A DNA stretch of 6,604 nucleotides. It comes from Lachnospiraceae bacterium UBA2868 (GTDB lineage: Bacteria > Bacillota_A > Clostridia > Lachnospirales > Lachnospiraceae). The DNA is taken from NCBI GenBank assembly GCA_002350465.1, contig DEEW01000006.1, positions 1 to 6,604 of the forward strand. Direction: 5' to 3'. The translations under genes and the position numbers were made by a program. Below the pieces are notes generated by a model. The model did not search any database and was not told the DNA's origin. It saw nothing but the letters and a program-made list of their open reading frames with translations. Positions 1 through 5,667 of this stretch are shown piece after piece (position 1 is the stretch's first letter; the number at the start of each line of letters is the position of its first letter).

Positions 1-39
1 ACTGTTCTGCTGATAAGAGGAACAAATCGAGACATTTAA
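1..39 (+). CDS. Possible 3' tail of an upstream gene (partial)
   Basis: Reading from base 1, one frame encodes TVLLIRGTNRDI and stops at TAA (37-39). This stop shares its last A with the ATG at 39, forming TAATG, a common arrangement in translationally coupled operons. The next gene follows with no gap, which would fit a preceding member of the same B12 operon. Twelve residues are too few to assign a family. The cobQ frame is also open to the left edge, so this tail may be chance; both readings cannot be coding through the same bases in the usual way. Confidence 0.3.
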   Translation, partial: TVLLIRGTNRDI

Positions 40-1508
40 TGATCCAGGGCACGATGTCAAACGTGGGCAAGAGTGTTATAGCGGCGGCGCTCTGCAGGAT
101 CTTCGCTCAGGACGGGTACAAGGTGGCACCCTTCAAGTCACAGAATATGGCAAACAATTCGTTTGTTACCGCTGACGGGCTTGAGATGGGCAGAGCCCAG
201 GTAATGCAGGCTGTTTGTGCCGGAGCAGAACCGGACGTACGCATGAATCCCATACTTCTAAAACCTACGGACGATAGCGGCTCCCAGGTGGTCGTTATGG
301 GGAAGCCGGTCGGAAATATGCGGGCAGCTGAGTATTTTGAATACAAAAAAACGCTGGTTTCCACTATAAAAGCTGCATATGACAGTCTTTCATCCGAATA
401 TGACATTATAGTTATTGAGGGTGCAGGCTCTCCTGCCGAGATTAACCTTAAGGAAAATGATATAGTAAATATGGGACTTGCCCAAATGCTGGATGCCCCG
501 GTACTCCTTGTGGGGGATATAGACAGGGGCGGGGTGTTTGCGCAGCTTATCGGAACCCTTGATCTTCTGGATGATAGTGAAAGAAACAGGGTAAGAGGAC
601 TTGTGATCAACAAATTCAGAGGCGATAAGGCTCTTTTGGCACCGGGTATCGATATGCTTAAGGAAAAGGCAAAGTGTGACGTGACCGGCGTGATCCCTTA
701 TATGGATATTAACATTGATGATGAAGATTCTCTTTCCGACAGATTCTCAAGAAGAGAGGCGAATGACTTTGATATTGTAGTAATCAGGCTTCCGCATATA
801 GCCAATTACACTGACTTTGACGTTTTCGAGGAATCGGATGATATTTCCGTAAGGTATGAAAACCGCCCCGAACGGATAGGAAAGCCTGATATGCTCATAA
901 TCCCGGGAACCAAGAATACGGTAGGAGATTTAAAATGGCTTAAAGCTTCGGGAATTGCCGATGTGATCGTAAAACTTGCCGGTGAGGATATACCTGTATT
1001 CGGCATATGTGGAGGATTTCAGATGCTTGGCCGCAATATCGAAGATCCGGAAGGTGTTGAGGGAACGGAAAGGGAGACCGGCCTTGAACTTCTGCCCGTT
1101 GATACGGTAATGAAATCCTCGAAAATGAGAAAATCATTTGCCGGAAATATAAGCGTGCCGACAGGTGTATTGTCGCCACTTGCAGGACATGAGATAAAAG
1201 GCTATGAGATACATATGGGGCAGACGGAGCCCTTTGACAGAGCCTGTGAGTTTACATCCGGAGGAAGCGGATACTGCCTCGGCAATGTTTACGGGACATA
1301 TGTACATGGCATATTTGACGAGAATATGATGGCAGCGGACATTGTCCGGATCATATCGGAACTTAACGAAAAGAGTGTTGATGTATCAGCTCTTGCCGAC
1401 AGGGCGGGATATAAACAGAAACAGTATGATCTTCTTGCGGATACCGTACGGACGAGCCTTGATATGGACTCGGTTTACCGGATGATGGGTTTACAAAGAA
1501 ATATTTAA
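39..1508 (+). CDS. cobQ: Cobyric acid synthase, glutamine-hydrolysing (CobQ/CbiP)
   Basis: Amidates the b, d, e and g side chains of adenosylcobyrinic acid a,c-diamide, using ATP and glutamine, to give adenosylcobyric acid (EC 6.3.5.10) in the cytoplasm. The 489 residues match the family's usual length. The N-terminal dethiobiotin-synthetase-like ATPase domain shows GTMSNVGKS (4-12), FKSQNMANNS (about 33-42), EGAGSPAEINL (127-137) and DIDRGG (160-165). The C-terminal class I glutamine amidotransferase domain has GICGGFQMLG with nucleophile Cys324 and YVHGIFD with His423. These features separate it from CobB/CbiA. ATG 39 overlaps a possible upstream stop as TAATG but has only a weak GAG near it. 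The frame is open to the window edge, and the preceding codons encode RHL, which resembles the residues that usually precede MIQGT in this family, so the real start may lie a little upstream. cobT follows after 19 nt. Confidence 0.95.
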   Translation: MIQGTMSNVGKSVIAAALCRIFAQDGYKVAPFKSQNMANNSFVTADGLEMGRAQVMQAVCAGAEPDVRMNPILLKPTDDSGSQVVVMGKPVGNMRAAEYFEYKKTLVSTIKAAYDSLSSEYDIIVIEGAGSPAEINLKENDIVNMGLAQMLDAPVLLVGDIDRGGVFAQLIGTLDLLDDSERNRVRGLVINKFRGDKALLAPGIDMLKEKAKCDVTGVIPYMDINIDDEDSLSDRFSRREANDFDIVVIRLPHIANYTDFDVFEESDDISVRYENRPERIGKPDMLIIPGTKNTVGDLKWLKASGIADVIVKLAGEDIPVFGICGGFQMLGRNIEDPEGVEGTERETGLELLPVDTVMKSSKMRKSFAGNISVPTGVLSPLAGHEIKGYEIHMGQTEPFDRACEFTSGGSGYCLGNVYGTYVHGIFDENMMAADIVRIISELNEKSVDVSALADRAGYKQKQYDLLADTVRTSLDMDSVYRMMGLQRNI

Positions 1509-1527
1509 CGACTGTTGAGAAGAGAAA

Positions 1528-2616
1528 ATGACAAAAGACGAACTGTTTGGGATAATCATAAATGAGCCTGACAAGAATGTATACGAAAGGGCAAAAAAGA
1601 GGTTTGATCGTCTGGCAAAGCCGATTGACGGGTTCGGTTATTTCGAAGATATGGTATGTAAAATAGCTTCCAATCAGCGCACGGACAGACCGGACATATC
1701 AAAAAAAGGCCTTGTTATAATGATTGCCGATAACGGTGTGACCTGCGAGGGAGTATCCCAGACATCTTCGGATGTGACCCTTTCGGTTGCCAGACTGATG
1801 GGAGCAAAAAAAAGCACTGTAGGGGTAATGACCGAAGGTTATCCGGTTGACATAATTCCTGTAGATCTGGGAATAAACTCTGATGAGATAATCCCGGGCG
1901 TTACCGGTATGAAGATTAAACACGGAACGGGAAACATCTCAAGGGAATCGGCTATGACCGAAGAAGAATGCCTTGCGGCCATAAGTGCGGGAATGTCGGT
2001 TGCGGATATGTGCAGTAAGCGGGGGATAAAGCTTGTTGCCACGGGAGAGATGGGAATAGGTAACACGACAACTTCCACAGCGTTGTTTTGCGCCCTGTCC
2101 GGATGTGGAGTCAAAGAGACGGTTGGCAGAGGAGCCGGCCTTTCCGATGAGGGCCTTAAAAAGAAAACAGATGTTATAAAAAGATCTTTAAGCCTTCATA
2201 AATTAAATAACATACCCGTAAATGAACATGAAAAACCATATGTTTTTAATGCATTAAAATCCGTAGGAGGCCTTGATATTGCGGGACTTGCTGGATTGTA
2301 TACAAGATGCGCACAGCTTGGAATAACAATTGTTATAGATGGGTTCATAAGTGCGGTCGCAGCTCTTGCAGCGTCAGCTCTTAATCCGAATGTAAAGGGA
2401 TATTTTCTTGCTTCACACAGCGGAAGGGAAAAAGGAAGTCAGATGGTACTTGATATGCTGGGTCTGATTCCGGTCATACATGCGGATATGGCTCTTGGAG
2501 AAGGAACCGGGGCCGTAATGCTCTTTCCGCTCCTCGATATGGTAATGTCAGTCTACAATAACGGAATATCATTTTCGGATACCGATATTGCCCAATATGA
2601 AAGGTTTGACATATGA
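1528..2616 (+). CDS. cobT: Nicotinate-nucleotide--dimethylbenzimidazole phosphoribosyltransferase (CobT)
   Basis: Transfers phosphoribose from nicotinate mononucleotide to a lower-ligand base such as 5,6-dimethylbenzimidazole, giving alpha-ribazole 5'-phosphate (EC 2.4.2.21), the lower half of the nucleotide loop. The 362 residues fit the family. Visible signatures are MIADNGVTCEGVSQ (about 66-79), the glycine-rich TGEMGIGNTTTSTAL from Thr172 with Glu174, the SHSGREKG segment, and DMALGEGTGA with Glu325, which corresponds to the catalytic general base Glu317 of Salmonella CobT. ATG 1528 is preceded by a purine-rich GAGAAGAG at 1517-1524. The stop overlaps the cobU start as ATGA, so the two are probably translationally coupled. 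The sequence alone does not show which base is used, and no bluB or bza gene for making the base is in the window. Confidence 0.96.
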   Translation: MTKDELFGIIINEPDKNVYERAKKRFDRLAKPIDGFGYFEDMVCKIASNQRTDRPDISKKGLVIMIADNGVTCEGVSQTSSDVTLSVARLMGAKKSTVGVMTEGYPVDIIPVDLGINSDEIIPGVTGMKIKHGTGNISRESAMTEEECLAAISAGMSVADMCSKRGIKLVATGEMGIGNTTTSTALFCALSGCGVKETVGRGAGLSDEGLKKKTDVIKRSLSLHKLNNIPVNEHEKPYVFNALKSVGGLDIAGLAGLYTRCAQLGITIVIDGFISAVAALAASALNPNVKGYFLASHSGREKGSQMVLDMLGLIPVIHADMALGEGTGAVMLFPLLDMVMSVYNNGISFSDTDIAQYERFDI

Positions 2617-3236
2617 TCACATTAGTGTCGGGGCCGCCCGGAAGCGGAAAATCCGCTCTTGCTGAGGATATTGCATTAAGCGAGCCCTACTCTGACAGAT
2701 ACTACATAGCTACCATGAAAGTAATGGATGATGATGGTGCAAGGAGAGTAAAAAGGCACAGACAGGCCAGGGAAGGTAAGGGATTTACCACACTTGAGAT
2801 AGAAATCGGGATAGAGACAGCCGACAGATTCATAAGTGATCCGAAAAACAGTGTGATTTTGCTTGAATGTGTTGCTAACCTTGTGGGAAATATGATGTAT
2901 GATCTGCCTGATATGTACAGACTTTGCCGCATAGGAGAAGATGGCGAAAATGATTTTGCAAAAAGGGCGGCAAACAAGGTGTTCGAATTGGGGAAAAAAT
3001 CCGGCAGTCTTATAGTTGTTACAAGCGAATATGCAGATGATGATAATGACGATGCGGATACACGATTATACAAAAAACTGTTGAGAATGGTTAACATAAC
3101 TATAGAAGAGGGTGCGGACAAAACGTTCCGTACAGGATCAGTAAAGGAGAGTGATCATGAAGGCATTAAGGAGCATACCGGCGGCTTTTTCCATGTATTC
3201 GAAGATCCCGGTGCCGGGATTTCGGGCAAAGGATGA
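2613..3236 (+). CDS. cobU: Adenosylcobinamide kinase / adenosylcobinamide-phosphate guanylyltransferase (CobU), variant C-terminus
   Basis: Phosphorylates adenosylcobinamide and transfers GMP from GTP to adenosylcobinamide phosphate, giving adenosylcobinamide-GDP, the substrate of CobS. Residues 7-14 are a P-loop, GPPGSGKS. RVKRHRQAR places His49 where the family carries its GMP-accepting histidine (His46 in Salmonella CobU). ILLECVANLVGN (82-93) matches the usual VDCLTLWLxN strand and loop, and VTSE (136-139) matches VTNE. The rest of that loop is unusual: acidic DDDNDDAD (142-149) replaces the common GxGIVP-type segment, although RLYKKLLRMVN realigns with the family. At 207 residues it is about 25 longer than typical (Salmonella 180), and codons from about residue 182 on lie inside cobS in another frame. 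AAAGG (2600-2604) lies 8 nt before the ATG, which overlaps the cobT stop. Family assignment is firm; the C-terminal end is doubtful. Confidence 0.9.
   Translation: MITLVSGPPGSGKSALAEDIALSEPYSDRYYIATMKVMDDDGARRVKRHRQAREGKGFTTLEIEIGIETADRFISDPKNSVILLECVANLVGNMMYDLPDMYRLCRIGEDGENDFAKRAANKVFELGKKSGSLIVVTSEYADDDNDDADTRLYKKLLRMVNITIEEGADKTFRTGSVKESDHEGIKEHTGGFFHVFEDPGAGISGKG
3144..3149 (+). promoter_or_regulatory. Ribosome binding site of cobS
   Basis: AAGGAG lies within the cobU frame, 7 nt before ATG 3157. This spacing favours the ATG over the in-frame GTG at 3151, which would leave only 1 nt after the site. Confidence 0.75.
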
Positions 3237-3948
3237 GGATATTAAAAACTGTATAATGTTTCTGCCACTTGTGGGGGCAGTTATCGGGGCTGTAATGTTC
3301 TTCCTGATACGGCTTCTGTCATACCTTCCAGCTCCGGTATCGGTAAGGGCGATGATACTTGTTATAGTTCCGCTTGTTATAACAGGTGGATTTCACGTTG
3401 ATGGGTTCATGGATACGGTTGACGCGCGAAGCTCGCTTAAATCTCAGCAGGAGAAGCTTGAGATCCTAAAGGATCCCCATATAGGAGCTTTTGCCGTAGT
3501 GCGGCTGCTGATACTTGGCATAATTGCAGTAAGTTCACTTGTGGTCATTATTAATCTCGATTCCCAATCCGAACGTCCCATTTATGTTCTTGCCTGCGCG
3601 GTCTTTATGGTTTCGAGAGCACTTGCCGCCCTTACTTCCGTTTATATGAAAAAAGCCAAAAAAGACGGAATGCTTGCAGAGGAGGTCGAAGAGAACGGGA
3701 ACGCCTGCATAGTCGCACTTATGATCCAGCTTATTGTGCCAATCGCCCTTATGGCATATCTTAATGCCGTATACACCGGCATAATACTTGCCGCATTCAT
3801 TGTGTTCACTTGCTTTTATAAGCATATGACAATGAAAGAATTCGGAGGGGTTACCGGAGATACAGCCGGCTACTATGTGACGGCTTCGGAAGTGTTTGCA
3901 CTGGCAATACTTGCGATTTCGGCAATGCTGCTTATCGGACGGGTTTGA
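3157..3948 (+). CDS. cobS: Adenosylcobinamide-GDP ribazoletransferase (cobalamin synthase, CobS)
   Basis: Integral membrane enzyme that joins adenosylcobinamide-GDP to alpha-ribazole or its 5'-phosphate, making adenosylcobalamin (phosphate) and GMP (EC 2.7.8.26). With the start at ATG 3157 it has 263 residues, typical of the family, and opens with the usual amphipathic MKALRSIPAAFSMYSKIPVPG. The acidic metal-binding signature GGFHVDGFMDTVDA has His80, Asp82, Asp86 and Asp89. LKDPHIGAFA (104-113), SRALAAL (153-159), KKDGM (168-172) and GGVTGD (230-235) with Glu245 are all family landmarks. Hydrophobic segments at about 32-55, 62-78, 112-133, 142-163, 183-220 (probably two helices) and 243-260 fit a polytopic membrane protein. 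An in-frame GTG at 3151 would add two residues but is too close to the ribosome site. The gene begins 80 nt before cobU ends, implying coupled translation. Confidence 0.95.
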   Translation: MKALRSIPAAFSMYSKIPVPGFRAKDEDIKNCIMFLPLVGAVIGAVMFFLIRLLSYLPAPVSVRAMILVIVPLVITGGFHVDGFMDTVDARSSLKSQQEKLEILKDPHIGAFAVVRLLILGIIAVSSLVVIINLDSQSERPIYVLACAVFMVSRALAALTSVYMKKAKKDGMLAEEVEENGNACIVALMIQLIVPIALMAYLNAVYTGIILAAFIVFTCFYKHMTMKEFGGVTGDTAGYYVTASEVFALAILAISAMLLIGRV

Positions 3949-3961
3949 GCGACCTGCGCCC

Positions 3962-4014
3962 TATCAGACAGGCCCACTTTTGGTGCAAATTACAGTCCGG
4001 ATAATTGTCAGATA
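3962..4014. repeat. Imperfect inverted repeat (possible RNA hairpin) upstream of cobC
   Basis: TATCAGACA (3962-3970) can pair with TGTCAGATA (4006-4014): nine positions with one A-A mismatch. Inside the 35-nt loop, AATTA (3988-3992) can pair with TAATT (4002-4006) around a 9-nt loop containing the palindrome TCCGGA; the two stems share base 4006. The pairing is seen in the sequence, but its stability and role are not known. The stem is A+T-rich and not followed by a T-run, so it does not look like an intrinsic terminator. Confidence 0.35.
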
Positions 4015-4030
4015 AAGCACTGACCTTTGA

Positions 4031-4036
4031 AAAGGG
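4031..4036 (+). promoter_or_regulatory. Ribosome binding site of cobC
   Basis: AAAGGG lies 7 nt before ATG 4044 and supports that start over the in-frame TTG at 4005, which has no purine-rich site at a suitable distance. Confidence 0.6.
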
Positions 4037-4043
4037 ATGGAAA

Positions 4044-4658
4044 ATGGACGAGATCAAGACAATAATACTTATTCGGCACGGAAAGACCGCATATAACGCT
4101 CTCGGAAAATACATGGGCCGTGGCGTTGATGAGGAACTTTCGGATGACGGAATAAAAGAGATAATAGCAAAAAGAGACGGGTTGCGTGCAATATCGGAGG
4201 GAGCCGTTATATTTACGGGTCCTCTTAAACGTGCAAAAGATACCGCCGGACTAGTTTTCTACGATAAAGATGTGAGGATCGTGGAGGAACTGACGGAGAT
4301 CGACTTCGGGGATTTTGAGGGAAAATCCGCTGCGGAGTTATCGGATGATCCGCGCTACCAGCAATGGATCGACTCGGACGGAACTTTGCAGTTTCCAAAC
4401 GGAGAGTGCATAGAGGAGTTTCGGGCAAGGACAATGGATAGTTTACATAACATCATTAAGCTGTCCGGTAACAATGACAAAATAGCGATAGTGTGCCATG
4501 GCGGCTGTATCATGGCAATAATGAGCGGACTGTGCGGCGGTAAGTACCATGATTACCTGATACCGAACCTTGACGGGTACATTTTACGGGTGAGAGTGAA
4601 CGATGAGAGATTATCTGATATTACATATGATCGCATTGGCAGGCGGAATATGGATTGA
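4044..4658 (+). CDS. cobC: Histidine phosphatase family protein, probable alpha-ribazole/adenosylcobalamin-5'-phosphate phosphatase (CobC)
   Basis: Probably removes the 5'-phosphate from alpha-ribazole phosphate or adenosylcobalamin phosphate, the last nucleotide-loop step (EC 3.1.3.73). The 204 residues show the complete phosphoglycerate-mutase-like catalytic set: LIRHGKT with Arg11 and phospho-acceptor His12, TGPLKRAKDTA with Arg63, ELTEIDFGDFEG with Glu85, and VCHGGC with His152. The family as a whole covers many substrates, so the B12 role rests on position, between cobS and cbiB. The chosen ATG has AAAGGG upstream and puts the RHG motif at the usual distance from the N-terminus; an in-frame TTG at 4005 would add 13 atypical residues. 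The last 56 nt overlap cbiB in a different frame, but the length is normal for the family. Confidence 0.88.
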   Translation: MDEIKTIILIRHGKTAYNALGKYMGRGVDEELSDDGIKEIIAKRDGLRAISEGAVIFTGPLKRAKDTAGLVFYDKDVRIVEELTEIDFGDFEGKSAAELSDDPRYQQWIDSDGTLQFPNGECIEEFRARTMDSLHNIIKLSGNNDKIAIVCHGGCIMAIMSGLCGGKYHDYLIPNLDGYILRVRVNDERLSDITYDRIGRRNMD

Positions 4659-5667
4659 TCTGTGTCTTGGCGATCCCCATACAATTCCTCACCCTGTAAG
4701 GGCAATCGGAGTTCTTATATCTTCACTTGAGCGGCGGCTGTATCCGGACACCGGAAAAATCTTGAAGCGTTCGCTGTTATTTAGGGGATTCCTGCTGTGG
4801 CTGGCTGTTACTCTGACAACGGCTCTGGTTACTTCGGCTATTGTCCTGGCATCAGCATTTACGGGTAAAATTATGTTTGTGGCGGTTGAGACAGTCCTTA
4901 CATACTATTGCCTTGCGGCAAGGTCTTTGCGTGATGAAAGCATGAAAGTGTATGAATGTCTGAAGGATGTATCAGAAGGTGAAAAACCGGACACAGGGCA
5001 CCTTGAGAGGGCAAGGGAGGCACTTTCCATGATAGTAGGACGTGATACAAAAGTGCTTGATGAGGCCGGGATCGTGAGGGCAACCGTTGAAACTGTGGCG
5101 GAGAATACTTCAGACGGCGTTATAGCACCGCTTCTGTACACGGCATTGGGCGGTCCCGTTCTCGGAATGTTCTACAAGGCCATAAACACCATGGATTCAA
5201 TGATTGGGTATAAGAACGACAGATACGTGTACTTCGGCAGATTTGCCGCCCGGGCGGATGATGTGGCAAACTTCATCCCATCAAGGATAAGTGCTGTATT
5301 TATGATCATATCTGCCGGGATGATGAGTATATATACAAGGGTAATAAGCAGTTTAAGGGGATCTTCGGACGAGGGAATGCCGTATTATTCGGTGAAAAGA
5401 GCCCTGTCGGTATACAGGCGTGACCGGCTGAAGCATAACAGCCCCAACAGCGCCCAGACCGAGAGCGTCTGTGCCGGTGCACTGGGCATCAGACTGGGCG
5501 GAAGAAGTTATTACGGCGGAGCAGCTGTTGATAAACCGTATATCGGGGATGATACCCGGAAGATCGAGGCAGAGGATATCAGACGCGCCATTACGCTTAT
5601 GTTTGTGACTGAAGGAGTGACTGTGTTAATAATTATAATTGGATTACTGGAGGTGTGTCGCGGATGA
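4603..5667 (+). CDS. cbiB: Adenosylcobinamide-phosphate synthase (CbiB; CobD in the Pseudomonas naming)
   Basis: Membrane enzyme that attaches (R)-1-amino-2-propanol phosphate to adenosylcobyric acid, giving adenosylcobinamide phosphate (EC 6.3.1.10). It uses the products of the flanking cobD-type gene and of cobQ. The 354 residues are slightly longer than many homologues. Family motifs in order: DLCLGDP (19-25) with PHPVRAIG (29-36), VGRDT (145-149), ENTSDG (167-172), NTMDSMIGYKN (195-205), FAARADDVANFIPSR (about 211-225), SPNSAQTESVCAGALG, and a GGRSYYGG segment before the C-terminus. Hydrophobic stretches lie at about 4-22, 52-95, around 235-245 and at the extreme C-terminus. ATG 4603 has GAGAG 6 nt upstream. 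A second in-frame ATG at 4627 would shorten the N-terminus by 8 residues and cannot be excluded. The gene overlaps cobC by 56 nt and the next gene by ATGA. Confidence 0.95.
   Translation: MRDYLILHMIALAGGIWIDLCLGDPHTIPHPVRAIGVLISSLERRLYPDTGKILKRSLLFRGFLLWLAVTLTTALVTSAIVLASAFTGKIMFVAVETVLTYYCLAARSLRDESMKVYECLKDVSEGEKPDTGHLERAREALSMIVGRDTKVLDEAGIVRATVETVAENTSDGVIAPLLYTALGGPVLGMFYKAINTMDSMIGYKNDRYVYFGRFAARADDVANFIPSRISAVFMIISAGMMSIYTRVISSLRGSSDEGMPYYSVKRALSVYRRDRLKHNSPNSAQTESVCAGALGIRLGGRSYYGGAAVDKPYIGDDTRKIEAEDIRRAITLMFVTEGVTVLIIIIGLLEVCRG
5649..5654 (+). promoter_or_regulatory. Ribosome binding site of the threonine-phosphate decarboxylase gene
   Basis: GGAGGT lies inside the end of cbiB, 9 nt before ATG 5664. 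It is the strongest Shine-Dalgarno match in the window and fixes the start of the last gene. Confidence 0.8.

Larger units (their letters stand above)
3949..4043 (+). other. 95-nt intergenic leader between cobS and cobC
   Basis: This is the only substantial gap in the operon. It contains the inverted repeats listed separately, a GGTGCAAAT string (3982-3990) and a GATAAT hexamer (4000-4005) that resembles a -10 box but has only a poor -35 match (TTTTGG, 3978-3983). There is no run of T after a stable stem, so I do not call a terminator. The frame continuing past the cobS stop stays open for 24 codons to a TGA at 4021-4023, but has no start or ribosome site, so I do not call a gene. An internal promoter or processing site for the cobC-cbiB-cobD part is possible and unproven. 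Confidence 0.5.

Noticed and set aside
107..613. 168-codon open frame on the minus strand within cobQ
   Set aside because: It lies wholly opposite a strongly conserved cobQ region, has a serine/isoleucine-rich low-complexity translation and no recognisable motif. The same applies to the other minus-strand frames over cobQ, cobT, cobU, cobS and cbiB.
3151..3156. GTG start for cobS
   Set aside because: It leaves 1 nt after the AAGGAG site, while ATG 3157 has ideal spacing and gives the usual family N-terminus.
3962..4020. Intrinsic terminator after cobS
   Set aside because: The stem is A+T-rich, has a mismatch and a 35-nt loop, and is not followed by a T-run.
3949..4043. Cobalamin riboswitch before cobC
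   Set aside because: Only GGTGCAAAT resembles the core. The gap is too short for the usual roughly 200-nt element, and the B12-box block AGYCAGGARACCTGCC and the other conserved blocks are not present in order.
4005..4043. TTG start for cobC adding 13 residues
   Set aside because: There is no ribosome site at a suitable distance, and the added residues do not fit the family, whose first strand leads directly into the RHG motif.
3932..4114. 60-codon minus-strand frame spanning the cobS-cobC gap
   Set aside because: It overlaps both neighbours, has no recognisable family and no clear ribosome site; it appears to be a chance opening.
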